A stretch of DNA of 64,000 nucleotides, taken from the NCBI GenBank assembly GCA_963751335.1, contig CAVVUB010000007.1, forward strand, positions 310,001-374,000, in the 5' to 3' direction. This document shows, piece after piece, positions 42,869-52,984 of the stretch (its first letter is position 1; each line of letters starts with the position of its first letter). The notes beneath the pieces are model-generated. The model had not been told where the DNA came from, ran no database searches, and saw only the letters and a program-made list of their open reading frames with translations. A program made the translations under genes and the position numbers. Source of the stretch: Bog-473 sp963751335 (GTDB lineage Bacteria; Actinomycetota; Acidimicrobiia; Acidimicrobiales; RAAP-2).

Positions 42869-43774
42869 TTAGAACAGGGCGATGGGGTTGACCGGTGACG
42901 CCGTGCCGTGGCGCAGGATGAGTGGTGCCACGGTCAGCATGAACTCCCAGCGGCCCTCCTGCGCACAGGCGACGGCCAGGCCGTCCAGATCGAGGTTGTC
43001 CATCAGGTGGAGACCCATGGCCACGATCGCCACGGCGTGCACGGGGAGAACCGCCCCGGGGACGCGCGACGGCAGCACGTCGGACACGCCGTCGCTGCCC
43101 AGCGTGGCCACGTCCCGGGCGCGCAGCCACGGCAGGCACGCCGCGTCGAGCCCGGCCAGCACCGAGGGCTCCCAAGGTCCGCGCGTGGCCCGCCAGCGCC
43201 AGCGCCCGGTCCGCACCAGCAGGGCGTCACCGCGGCGCACGGTGAGGCCCGCCGCGCGCTCGGCTGCCTCGAGCTCGTCGGGAAAGATCGGGGTACCCGG
43301 TTCGAGGGCGTCGCTCCCGAGGAGAGCGGGGATGTCGAGCAGAACGCCGCGGGTGACGATGCCCTCGCGCAGGTGGTGGATGCCCAGCTTGCTCGCCCCG
43401 TGCGCCGTGACCGTCCCCGTGGGATAGCCGTTGTAGAGCTGGCCCTCGTGGAAGATGTGGCAGAGGGCGTCGAGGTGGCTCGTGGCGTAACCGTGAGGGG
43501 CCAGGGCGACGTAGTCGGCGCCGTAGCCCTCGGTGTCGGTGCCCGTCATGTGGTGGGTGACGGGGATCGGGTTGTCGGCGGCCGGCGTGGTGTCGAGGGC
43601 GCGGGCACACGAGACCCGGCGACCGGCCCGCACCAGTGAGGCCGCCGCCGCGGTGACCTCGGGCGTGATGAGATTCAGGGCGCCCAGCTGGTCGTTGGGG
43701 CCCCAACGACCCCAGTTGGAGAGGCTGGTGTGGAACGCCGCCACCTCGGCCGGGTCCAGCGGTGCCCGCGACAC
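42869..43774 (-). CDS. Cyclase family protein (kynurenine formamidase-like metal-dependent hydrolase)
   Basis: A 301-residue protein of the cyclase/KynB fold (PF04199 type). The metal-binding motif is HLDALCHIFHEG (H-x-D-x3-H), with further conserved pieces RGVLLDIPALLG, GDALLVRTGRW and VAIVAMGLHLMDN. Members hydrolyse amides, lactones or act in isatin/carbamate breakdown. The GTG at 43774 is the earliest reasonable start, without a clear ribosome binding site. It is divergent from the Ddn-like gene with 37 bp between starts. Confidence 0.85.
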   Translation of the reverse strand: MSRAPLDPAEVAAFHTSLSNWGRWGPNDQLGALNLITPEVTAAAASLVRAGRRVSCARALDTTPAADNPIPVTHHMTGTDTEGYGADYVALAPHGYATSHLDALCHIFHEGQLYNGYPTGTVTAHGASKLGIHHLREGIVTRGVLLDIPALLGSDALEPGTPIFPDELEAAERAAGLTVRRGDALLVRTGRWRWRATRGPWEPSVLAGLDAACLPWLRARDVATLGSDGVSDVLPSRVPGAVLPVHAVAIVAMGLHLMDNLDLDGLAVACAQEGRWEFMLTVAPLILRHGTASPVNPIALF

Positions 43775-43811
43775 GGGAGGGAGCGTAGCGCCAACCCTCT
43801 ACGATCGGCCC

Positions 43812-44270
43812 ATGGCAACTCTCCAAGGTGACTATGAGCCCAGCCCGTCTGAATGGGTCCGCGACCAGGTAGCCGAGTACGAGGCGTCCGGGGGGACCCG
43901 GGCCAACACGCTGCTCGACACGGGCATGCCCATCATCGTGGTGACGAGCAGAGGCGCCAAGAGCGGCAACCTCCGCAAGAACCCGTTGATGAAGGTCGAA
44001 CACGACGGCGCCTACGCCCTGGTGGCGTCGAAGGGCGGTGCACCCGAGAACCCCGAGTGGTTCTACAACCTCGTGGCCCACCCCGACGAGGTCACGATCC
44101 AGGACGGTCCCGAGCCTTTCCCTGTGACCGTTCGCCAGATCGAAGGCAAAGAGCGGGCGGAGTGGTGGGAGCGCGCCATCGCCGCCTACCCGCCCTACAC
44201 CGAGTACCAGCAGAACACCGATCGCCGCATCCCGGTCTTCCTGGCGGCCCGGGCCGGCGCCGCGTCCTGA
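43812..44270 (+). CDS. Ddn-like F420-dependent nitroreductase-family protein
   Basis: A 152-residue split-beta-barrel protein from the ATG at 43812. PIIVVTSRGAKSGNLRKNPLMKVEHDG and the following YALVASKGGAPENPEWFYNL are the F420-binding pattern of deazaflavin-dependent nitroreductases (Mycobacterium tuberculosis Ddn relatives). Members reduce quinones or activate nitroimidazoles. F420 use is predicted from family, and would fit the LLM oxidoreductase at 32.3 kb. Confidence 0.88.
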   Translation: MATLQGDYEPSPSEWVRDQVAEYEASGGTRANTLLDTGMPIIVVTSRGAKSGNLRKNPLMKVEHDGAYALVASKGGAPENPEWFYNLVAHPDEVTIQDGPEPFPVTVRQIEGKERAEWWERAIAAYPPYTEYQQNTDRRIPVFLAARAGAAS

Positions 44271-44344
44271 ACAAGGACCCGGCCTGCGTCAGCGGCCGGC
44301 CGCCGACGCCCGTGTCCTGAACCGACGTCGTCTCCTGAATTGGA

Positions 44345-44384
44345 GAAGCCCGCCGGCCGACCGCAGTCGGTACCGGCGGGCTTC
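44345..44384. terminator. Strong GC-rich terminator hairpin between convergent genes
   Basis: GAAGCCCGCCGG (44345-44356) pairs with CCGGCGGGCTTC (44373-44384); CCGAC and GTCGG extend it inward. The plus-strand side is followed by TGTCCTTCTGT. It lies 16 bp from the end of the fibronectin-repeat gene and 75 bp from the end of the Ddn-like gene, so it can serve both. Confidence 0.75.
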
Positions 44385-44400
44385 TGTCCTTCTGTGACGA

Positions 44401-47400
44401 CTACTTGGTGATGTGCAGCGTCAACGTCGCCGTCGCATGGCCCTTGGGGCTGGCCGAGTCAGCAACCCTGAAGGTCATGGTGTACGTGCCCCTCTTGGTT
44501 GGTGTCCCGGCGAGCTTGCCGTTGGTGCTCAGCGTCAATCCTGGAGGCAGCGGGCCCGTCTTGAGGCTCCAGCTGTACGGGGCGGTTCCGCCGGTCGCAG
44601 CCAGCTTCACCTTGTAGGCCACGCCCTTCTGGCCATCCGGCAAGCTGCTCGTCGTGATCTGGAGCCCTGTCACTCCTGACGTTGGCGTGACGCTGTTCGA
44701 CGGAGCCGAGGCGGCGCCCGTGCCGTTGCCGTTGGTGCCGGTCACCGTGAAGGTGTAGCTGTCACCGTTCGTCAGTAGGTTGGGGCTGGTGAAGGTGCAG
44801 CTGTCCACCTCGGGGCTGACCACCGTGTAGGTGCACGTCTCGCCACCGTCGTTGGGGTCGAGGGCCGGGGACGAGGTGTCCGTGGCAGTCACCGTGTAGG
44901 TGGTAGTCGGCGAACCCTCGTCGAAGCCCGGCGTCCACGTCACGGTGGCCGTCTGGTTCCCGGCCGTGGCCACGACGCCGGTCGGGGCGTCGGGCACAGC
45001 GCCAGGAACGACGCTGTTCGACGGAGCCGAGGCGGCGCTGTCGCCGTCGCCGTTGGTGGCGGTCACCGTGAAGGTGTAGCTGTCACCGTTCGTCAGCAGG
45101 TTGGGACTGGTGAAGGTGCAGCTGTCCACCTCGGGGCTGACCACCGTGTCGGTGCACGTCTCGCCACCGTCGTTGGGGTCGAGGGCCGGGGACGAGGTGT
45201 CCGTGGCCGTCACCGTGTAGGCGCTGATGGACGAACCCTCGTCGGACCCAGGAGTCCACGTGACGGTGGCTGTCTGGTCACCGGCCGTGGCCACGACACC
45301 GGTCGGGGCGTCGGGCACTGTCGACGGCGTGACCTTGTTCGACGGAGCCGAGGCGGCGCCCGTGCCGTTGCCGTTGGTGCCGGTCACCGTGAAGGTGTAG
45401 CTGTCACCGTTCGTCAGTAGGTTGGGGCTGGTGAAGGTGCAGCTGTCCACCTCGGGGCTGACCACCGTGTAGGTGCACGTCTCGCCACCGTCGTTGGGGT
45501 CGAGGGCCGGGGACGAGGTGTCCGTGGCAGTCACCGTGTAGGTGGTGGTCGGCGAACCCTCGTCGAAGCCCGGCGTCCACGTCACGGTGGCCGTCTGGTT
45601 CCCGGCCGTGGCCACGACGCCGGTCGGGGCGTCGGGCACAGCGCCAGGAACGACGCTGTTCGACGGAGCCGAGGCGGCGCTGTCGCCGTCGCCGTTGGTG
45701 GCGGTCACCGTGAAGGTGTAGCTGTCACCGTTCGTCAGCAGGTTGGGACTGGTGAAGGTGCAGCTGTCCACCTCGGGGCTGACCACCGTGTCGGTGCACG
45801 TCTCGCCACCGTCGTTGGGGTCGAGGGCCGGGGACGAGGTGTCCGTGGCCGTCACCGTGTAGGCGCTGATGGACGAACCCTCGTCGGACCCAGGAGTCCA
45901 CGTGACGGTGGCCGACGAGTTACCAGGGCTCGCCTGGACATTGGTCGGCGCGTCGGGCACCGTCGACGGCGTGACGCTGTTCGACGGAGCCGAGGCGGCG
46001 CCCGTGCCGTTGCCGTTGGTGCCGGTCACCGTGAAGGTGTAGCTGTCACCGTTGGCCAGCTGGTTCGGGCCGCTGAAGGTGCAGCTGTCCACCTCGGGGC
46101 TGACCACCGTGTACGTGCAGGTCTCGCCGCCGTCGTTGGGGTCACTCGCCGGGGACGAGGTGTCCGTGGCCGTCACCGTGTAGGTGGTGGTCGTCGAGCC
46201 CTCGTCGGAGCCGGGGGTCCACGTCACGGTGGCCGTCTGGTTCCCGGCCGTGGCCACGACACCGGTCGGGGCGTCGGGCACTGTCGAGGGCGTGACACTG
46301 TTCGACGGGGCCGAGGTTGCGCCGATGCCGTTGGCGTTGGTGCCGGTCACCGTGAAGGTGTAGCTGTCACCGTTGGCCAGCTGGTTCGGGCTGGTGAAGG
46401 TGCAGCTGTCCACCTCGGGGCTGGCCACCGTGTAGGTGCAGGTCTCGCCGCCGTCGTTGGGGTCGAGCGCCGGCGACGAGGTGTCCGTGGCCGTGACGGT
46501 GTATGAGGTGGTGGTCGAGCCACCGTTGGCTCCGGGCGTCCACGTCACTGTGGCCGTCTGGTTCCCGGCTGTGGCGACGACGCCGGTCGGGGCGCCGGGG
46601 GTCCCGGTCACCGAGACGCTGTTCGACTTGGCCGAGGCGGTGCCGGTGCCGTTGGCGTTGATGGCGGCCACCGTGAAGGTGTACGTGTTCCCACCGGTCA
46701 AACCGGTCAGGGTCTCCGTCGTCGCCGTGCTGTTGAACGTCTGGGCGGGCTGGGCGGTGGTCCCGATGAAGGGAGTCACCACGTAGCCGGTAAGAGGCGG
46801 CTGGGTCCCGGCCAAGGCGGCCGGAGCGGTCCAGCTGACGGTCGCCTGCTGGAATCCGCCCGTCGCCGTGCCAATGGTCGGAGCGCCGAAGGTCGTCGAC
46901 GGGAACGCCGCGGCGGAGGGCGCCGAAGCGACGCTCTTATAGGCAGTCCCCACGCTGTTGGTCGCGGTCACCGTCACTGTGTACGAGGTGCCGTTCGTGA
47001 GGCCCGTCAACTGGCAAGCCAGCGCTGGCGTGGCCGGTGCGGTCGACGTCGACGTGCAGGTCTTCGAGCCGGTCGACGAGGTCGCCGTGTAGCTGACGAT
47101 CGTGCCCAGGCCGCTGGAAGCAGGGGCGGACCACGTGACGTTGAGATCACCGCTCGGAGCCGGACTTCCCCCCACTGCCACCACGCCGGTCGGCGCAGTT
47201 GGTGATCCGGTCACGACGCCGGCCGAGGCGGCCGATGCCGCGCTGGTACCGGAGGCGTTGGTGGCCTTGACCGTGAACGTGTAGCTGGTGCCGTTGGTCA
47301 GGCCGCCGACGGTGGTCGAGGTGTTCGGAGGGCTCCCCGACACGGTCAACCCGGTGCAGGCGGAGCACGCCGGCGACGGGGTGAGCGTGTAGCCGGTGAT

Positions 47401-50400
47401 GGGGCCCGAGGCCGAGGCCGGAGCCGTCCAGCTGACCGAGTCCTGCCCCGAGGTGCTAGTGGACTGGGTCGTGGGTGCGGCCGGGGTGGCCGGGATGCCG
47501 ACCACGGCGGCGGCCGAGGCCGGCGAGGCGGCGCTGTTCCCGTCGCCGTTCGTGGCGACCAGGGTGAACGTGTAGGACGTTCCGTCGGTCAGGCCCGAAA
47601 CGCTGGTCGAGTTGGTCGGAGGGCTTCCGGTTACCACCAGCCCGGTGCACGACGGGCAGGCCGGCGTCGGGTTCAGGGTGTACTGAGTGAGGGCGGAGCC
47701 CTGGTTGTTCGGGGCGGTCCAGGTGATGTTGGCCTGGCTGTCGAGGCCGCCCACCGTCACCGTCGGCGCCGTGGGCGTGGACGGGATCGCGGACGGGACT
47801 ACCCCGCCCACCGGGCCGGCGACGGACGCCGCACTGGTTCCGACGGCGTTGGTGGCCGTCACCGTGAAGGTGTAGTTGGTGCCGTTGGTCAGGCCGGTCA
47901 CGGTGCACGTCGTCGCCGGTACCGCTGGCGGCGTGGCCGTTGTCGTGCAGGTCTTCGAGCCCGTCGACGACGTGACCGTGTACTTGGTGAGACCCGCCCC
48001 GCCGTTGCTGGCTGGTGCGCTCCAGCTGACCGCGGCCGCACCGCTGGCCACCGGGGGCCCGGCGGCCGCCGTGACGTTCGGTGGGTGCGCTGGGCACCGT
48101 CGCCGGCGTGGCGGTGACGGCGTTGGACGCCGGACCGGTCCCACTGACGTTGGTGGCGGTCACCGTGAAGCTGTAGGTGTCACCGTTGGTCAGACCGGTG
48201 ACGGTGATCGGGCTGGTGGCGCCCGACTGGGTCACGATCGGGTTCCCGGGGTTGGTCGTGTCGCTGGCGGACACGGTGTAGCTCGAGATGGCCGCTCCGC
48301 CGTTGCTGGCCGGCGCCGTGAAGGCGACGACCGACTGGGCGTTGGCGTTGGACGTGGCCGAGGTCGCCGTCGGCGCGCCGGGCACCGTAGAGGGCACGAC
48401 CGGCGCAGACGGGGCGGAGCTGGCACCGGTTCCCTGGCCGTTGGTCGAGGTCACCGTGAACGTGTAGCTGTCACCGTTGTTCAGTCCGGCGATGTTGCAC
48501 TGGTCGACCGGTGCTCCCGAGTCGTAGCTCGGGCTGGCCGGCTCGAAGTAGGTGCACTGCAGGCCCGTGGTGGGGCTGGAGGGGTTGGTGACGTCATTCG
48601 CGGTCGCCGTCTCCGACAGCAGGGGTCCCGCTCCGGTGTTGACCGGGTCGGTCCAGGTGATGGTCGAGTTGGCGTTCTGCGCCGTGGTGGCGGAGACGCC
48701 CGTCGGTGGCGCCGGGTCGCCGATGGTGATCGGTGTCGTGGCCGGCGAGGGCACGCTGGTCCCGAGCCCGTTGGTCGCCGTGACCGCGAAGGTGTACGCG
48801 TCACCATTGGTCAGGCCGGGGACGGTGCAAGAGTCGGTCGGACCGTCGGTCCCGGTCACGGTGAAGGTGCAGGTCTCGAGGCCGGCACCCCCGTTGTTGG
48901 GGTCGTTGGACGGCGACGAGGTGTCCGTCGCCGTCACCTGGTACGACTGCGTCGGGGAGCCCTCGTTGAATGCGGGGGCCCAGGAGACTTCAGCCTGGCC
49001 GTTATCCGAGGTGGGCACGACGTTGACCGGGAAGTCGGGTGGGCCTGAGGGGATGTAGGTGAACTGGTCGGCCGGCGAGGTCGGCGAGGTCGCGCCCCCG
49101 TTGGTCACGGTGACGTCGACCGGACCGTCTCCGGTGGTCGAGGCCGGGGCGACGGCGGTGATGCTGGTGTTGGAGTTGACCGTGAAGCTCGTGGCCGGGT
49201 TGGCGCCGAAGTTGACCTGCTCACCACCGGCGTTGGTGAAGCCGGAGCCGGTGATCTGCACGGTCTGGCCGCCGGTGTCGGCACCGTCGTCGTTGCCGTT
49301 GGAGGTCGAGGTTCCGGTCACCGCGGGGAGGATGGTGAGGGAGGCCACCGGGGTCGGGGCGACGTAGGGCGGCAGCGTCGGCTCCGCCACCTGCCCCGCG
49401 GTCGGGTAGCCGTCGAAGGCGACGTTGATGTTGAGGATGTCGGTCACGTTGGTCTGGACCAGGTACTCGGTGTCGAGTTGGTTCTGCACCGACCCCGCCG
49501 GGCCGCTGGCGACGAAGCTGGCCGTGATGGCCGGCAACGTGTGCAGGGTCCCGCCGTTGGCCCGGTCCGCGGTCGCGGTACCGAGCTGCTCCTCGATGTA
49601 GGGGAACGTGGTCTTGTAGTTGCCGGTCATCTGCGCGGTGCACCCGGTTCCGGTCGCCGTGCAGTACTTGGCCGTCGTGGCACCCGCCGCCGAGGTGACG
49701 GCGTCGCCGCCGATCAGGCCGACCGAACCGGGGACGTAGGTGAGCCCGGCCGGAATCGGCATGATGAAGGTGTCACCGTCGATGTAGTTGACCGTGGCGC
49801 CGCTGCTGGTGGTCGGGACGGCACCGCCGGACGGGGCCTCGGTGAGCGTCACCGTCTGCCCCTGGGCGGCCGTGGTCGGTCCGAAGTGAGCCTGCGAATC
49901 GCCTTCGTAGATGTTCTCGGTCTCGATGATCTCGACGATCTGTTCGCCCATCTCTTGGCTCTGGGCGATGCCGTAGTTCTCGTTGAACGTGGTGCAGTTC
50001 CCCGCGCTCGGGTAGGTGAACCCGGGGGCGCAGTAGGCGAGGGTGGCGGTGAAGTTGTTGTCCGCCGGGGCGAGCGCCTGGTACATGTTCACAATGCCCG
50101 TGGTGCTAGTCGTGCTGGTCGTGACGTAGCCGTCGGCGACCGGGGGCTGGCTGACGACGGTCAGGGAGGAGGTGTTGACGTTGGAGGCGCCGCCGCTGAC
50201 TTGGGTCAGCACGTTGTTGACGTCGGGCGCGTTGAAGAAGAGGCTTGCCGCGCTCAGGGGCGCAGTCGGGACCTGGTTCAGGACCATGGTGGTGCCGCTC
50301 ACGCTGGCGACCCTCGTCTGGGGGGCGATGCCCGGGCCGTACACCTCGAGGCCGGCGACCGCGCCGTAGTCGGCAAAGTTGGCGGCGGAGGTCACGGTGG

Positions 50401-50896
50401 TGGTCGGGGTCGCGTCCATGGCGTTCCCGATCCCCTGCGTGCCGGAGAAGGACTCGGTCTGGGCTGCGGTGACCGCGGCCGACGTGTTGCCCGAAAGGAC
50501 CACGGTCGTTGCGGTCACCGACGAGACGGAGAGAGGTGTGGTGCTGGCGATGCCCGGGCCGTAGGCGCCCATGCCCACTGTCACCCCGGCCGTGATCGGG
50601 TTGTTGGTACATGTGAGGGTGGTCTGGCCGCTGGCACCCGTGCAACCGGTCAGGGTGACGACGGGGCCGTTGCCGAAGGCGCCGTACCCATCGGCAACTG
50701 TCGGGGCGCCTGCGGCGAAAGCCGGCGTGGTCGCGGCCACGGTGGCGACGCCGGAGACCCCGACGATCACCATGGCGGCCAGCACGAGCTTGCCGCCTCC
50801 TGACAGTCGTAGGGCGATCGAGGCCACGAGTCGTCCGATCAACCCGTGGTTACGCTGCCCGTCTTGGGCGCGCGTGGCTGCCAGCATGTTCCGCAT
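44401..50896 (-). CDS. Giant secreted fibronectin type III repeat protein, frameshifted
   Basis: Starts at the ATG at 50896 (GGGGGAGGAAC before it) and, with a +1 shift at about 48079, runs to 44401, about 2,160 residues. A long signal peptide ends near residue 65 (PAFAAG). An N-terminal beta-rich domain of about 450 residues follows (GYGAFGNGPVVTLTG...). An IPT/TIG domain (about 515-615, VQITGSGFTNAGGEQVNFG) leads into 14 FN3 domains with the TVTWTPG / GDSYTFTVTATN signature. A C-terminal putative Ig (He_PIG) domain contains GVAYKVKLAATGGTAPYSWSL. The four FN3 domains before the end are a recent 642-bp duplication. No sortase or transmembrane anchor at the C-terminus. Probably a released or wall-associated adhesin-like or matrix protein; function unknown. 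Confidence 0.8.
44695..45978 (-). repeat. 642-bp tandem duplication (two FN3 domains per unit)
   Basis: The block starting GTTC at 44695 recurs at 45337 with almost no changes for 642 bp (214 codons, two FN3 domains). A diverged third start lies at 45979. Differences include one A/G change around 44913 versus its partner and the junction CTGTC versus GACCT. Such identity implies recent duplication and makes this stretch prone to assembly collapse. Confidence 0.8.
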
Positions 50897-51268
50897 CCGG
50901 TTCCTCCCCCGTTGTGGCACCCCTGGGGGTAACCACGTGGTCTCACTTCGATCGGTCGGCACGTTAAGGGAAACGCTTCCGTTTGGCAAGGGGTATTTCC
51001 TACCTCCCCGTGACAAGTGGCAGTTTTTGTGCCGAAAGTCACATTTGGAGGGCCTTCGACCCTCGTCCTCAGAAATTCCCCAGTTTCACCCATGGAATGG
51101 ACTTTTTCTGCTGGACGCGCTAGCTCCCCAACGGGAGATGTTGCCCACAGGAGGGCCACAGCCCATGCAAAGGTACGGAGCCTCCGGTCGGCCAGTGCAG
51201 CGCCGCCGGCTCAGGCACGGAAGGCTGGACTAACCGACCGGTTACTCACTGGTAGGGTCACGGTCGTC
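50897..51268. other. Divergent intergenic region between FN3 exoprotein and TetR genes
   Basis: These 372 bp hold the leaders of two divergent genes. AAACG-CTTC-CGTTT (50971-50984) is a short inverted repeat about 75 bp upstream of the exoprotein start. The TetR side has the palindrome at 51231-51244. Several overlapping ORFs cross the area but none has protein-like composition. No riboswitch consensus could be fitted. Confidence 0.5.
51231..51244. promoter_or_regulatory. Candidate autoregulatory operator of the TetR gene
   Basis: TAACCG-AC-CGGTTA, perfect 6-bp arms around 2 bp, 25 bp upstream of the TetR start codon. The length and GC-rich inner arms match typical TetR sites. It would also be in reach of the divergent exoprotein promoter region. 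Confidence 0.55.
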
Positions 51269-51937
51269 ATGGTTGAACGCGGATCGTCCACTACCTCCAA
51301 GCACATCGAGCCTTCGGCCCGCCGACCGGGGACATCAGGGCGTACCTCGACCCAGGAGGCCATCTTGCGGGCCGCGGCCGAGCTCTTCGCCGAACGCCCG
51401 CCCAGCCGTGTGACCATTCGCGACGTGGCGGCCCGGGCCGGGGTGAACCATTCACTGGTCCACCGCCACTACGGGACCAAGGACAACCTGCTGCGCGCCG
51501 TCATGCAGCTGGGCAGCACCGACTACTCGAAGCACATCGACGAAGTGACCGATCCGGCGGAGGCCTTCCGGGCCGGTTTTGCCTTTGCCGCAGAGGGCGA
51601 CCCTGTCGCCGCCGCGACGGCACGAGCCGTGCTCGACGGGACGATCAGACCCCGTGACGGCCAGGGCTATCCCGGGATGGAGCGGCACATTGCGTTGCTC
51701 CAGAGCGCCATCGCCACACGAGGCGTCGAATCCCGCTTCCCGCCGAGAGTGATCACCGCGGCTGCGTTCGCCCTCATGGGCGGGTGGTTCCTGCTCGAGG
51801 AATCCCTGATCTCCTCGGCCGGCCTGAGCGACGAGCCGACCGACGAGGTACGACGCAGCGTGGCCGACCTCATCGGGCTCATGATCGAGGCGGCTTCGAA
51901 CACCGGACCGGCGAGGAGCGCGTCGCCGGCGACTTGA
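51269..51937 (+). CDS. TetR/AcrR family transcriptional regulator
   Basis: A 222-residue regulator from the ATG at 51269; the frame continues upstream to 51017 but crosses the operator-like palindrome and has no homology. The HTH is in residues about 30-75: RTSTQEAILRAAAELFAERPPSRVTIRDVAARAGVNHSLVHRHYGTKDNLLRAV. The ligand-binding domain includes a long variable helix pair and ends in a short Ala/Ser tail. Divergent from the FN3 exoprotein, which it may control along with itself. It converges on the wall amidase gene, 15 bp away. Confidence 0.88.
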   Translation: MVERGSSTTSKHIEPSARRPGTSGRTSTQEAILRAAAELFAERPPSRVTIRDVAARAGVNHSLVHRHYGTKDNLLRAVMQLGSTDYSKHIDEVTDPAEAFRAGFAFAAEGDPVAAATARAVLDGTIRPRDGQGYPGMERHIALLQSAIATRGVESRFPPRVITAAAFALMGGWFLLEESLISSAGLSDEPTDEVRRSVADLIGLMIEAASNTGPARSASPAT

Positions 51938-51952
51938 CACTCGCGGCCCCTC

Positions 51953-52945
51953 TCAGCGCAACGCCGAGGTCGTGGAGCGATGGCGTCGCGTCCCGGCCGC
52001 CTGCGAGTTGATGCCGCCGGCAAAGTACTCGATCCCGGCCTTGGCCAGGCCGCCGGCGATCACCTCCTGATCCGCCGGAGTCTCCGCGATCGAACCCTCG
52101 TAGGGATCGGTGATGAACAGCGGCTCGGTGAGCGCGCCGGGCATGGTGCTCGGCGTGCTGAAGAAATCGGGTGCGGCCGGCCCGAGCAGCAACAGATGTC
52201 CGTAATCGCCGGCCGCCGTGGTGAGGGCGGGTCCGCCCAGTTCGCTGTCGTCGGTCACCCCGAGATCGGGGATACCCCAACCCCGGCCGTCCATGGCGGC
52301 GAGCACGTCGTGCTGCACGTCGTCGGCCAAGCGCAGGTTGGCGGCGCGAAACGGGCGCACGCTGTCGAATCCGGTGACGGCGCCGGCGTTGTCGGGCGAC
52401 GCGCCGGCGTCCATGTAGATACCGAGGAGCACGTTGGCCTTCGCCTTGTCCGCGGATACGTCCCGGGCGGCGACGTCGTCGTGCACGCCCTGCGTGGTGT
52501 AGAGACCGCCGTCGACGTCGTCGGGACCCGGGCGGTTCACCATCTCGTCCCTGGTGCGCGACACCACCACGCGGAAACCTTTGTTGCGCAGCAGCGCCAT
52601 GGTGTCGAGCTCGACCGGCAGGGTCTCGTCGGCCTCGTCGACGGTGTGGCCGTTCTCGTCCTCGCCGACGCCGCCCGGGTCGATGCCACCATGACCCGCA
52701 TCGAGGAAGACCGTGAGGCGCCGATCGCCCTCCGTGGGCGGATACTCCATGCAGGCCCCCGGTTCGAAGCGCTTGGCGTCGACCGGGTGCCCCCGCTCGG
52801 AGCGGCGCGAGCTCGAGGTGCGGCCGGCCCGGGCCGAGGAGCCCGACGCGGCCGCGGCGGACGCCTGGCCGACGAGCGCAACCGCCACGCAGAGGACGAA
52901 CAGTGCGAGCTGACGGATAATGCAAGGCATCGTGCGGCACACCAT
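51953..52945 (-). CDS. N-acetylmuramoyl-L-alanine amidase (Amidase_3)-like secreted protein
   Basis: A 330-residue protein with an N-terminal signal peptide (ALFVLCVAVALVGQASAAAA); ATG at 52945 or 52930. The amidase domain starts at about residue 77 with TVFLDAGHGGIDPGG, containing the first zinc His, and has DETLPVELDTMALLRNKGF for the Glu ligand. The conserved third-ligand strand, usually SIHANA, reads LLGIYMDAG with Tyr177 in place of the His. A catalytic-Glu-like TEPLFITDPYEGS is present near residue 265. The fold should therefore be intact but zinc binding or catalysis may be lost or altered. Family members cleave the lactyl-amide bond of peptidoglycan. Confidence 0.82.
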   Translation of the reverse strand: MVCRTMPCIIRQLALFVLCVAVALVGQASAAAASGSSARAGRTSSSRRSERGHPVDAKRFEPGACMEYPPTEGDRRLTVFLDAGHGGIDPGGVGEDENGHTVDEADETLPVELDTMALLRNKGFRVVVSRTRDEMVNRPGPDDVDGGLYTTQGVHDDVAARDVSADKAKANVLLGIYMDAGASPDNAGAVTGFDSVRPFRAANLRLADDVQHDVLAAMDGRGWGIPDLGVTDDSELGGPALTTAAGDYGHLLLLGPAAPDFFSTPSTMPGALTEPLFITDPYEGSIAETPADQEVIAGGLAKAGIEYFAGGINSQAAGTRRHRSTTSALR

Positions 52946-52984
52946 ACGGACGCCGGCGTGAGAAGTGGTGTCAGTCTTGACCGG

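Noticed and set aside
44401..48144. Two separate FN3 genes instead of one frameshifted gene
   Set aside because: The upper end of this frame has no start site or signal peptide and joins the upstream frame exactly in the middle of an FN3 domain at about 48079.
50897..51010. Possible c-di-AMP or c-di-GMP riboswitch in the leader of the FN3 exoprotein (GGGGGAGGAACC, small hairpins)
   Set aside because: The GGAGGAA is explained as the ribosome binding site and the other conserved blocks of these riboswitch classes are not present.
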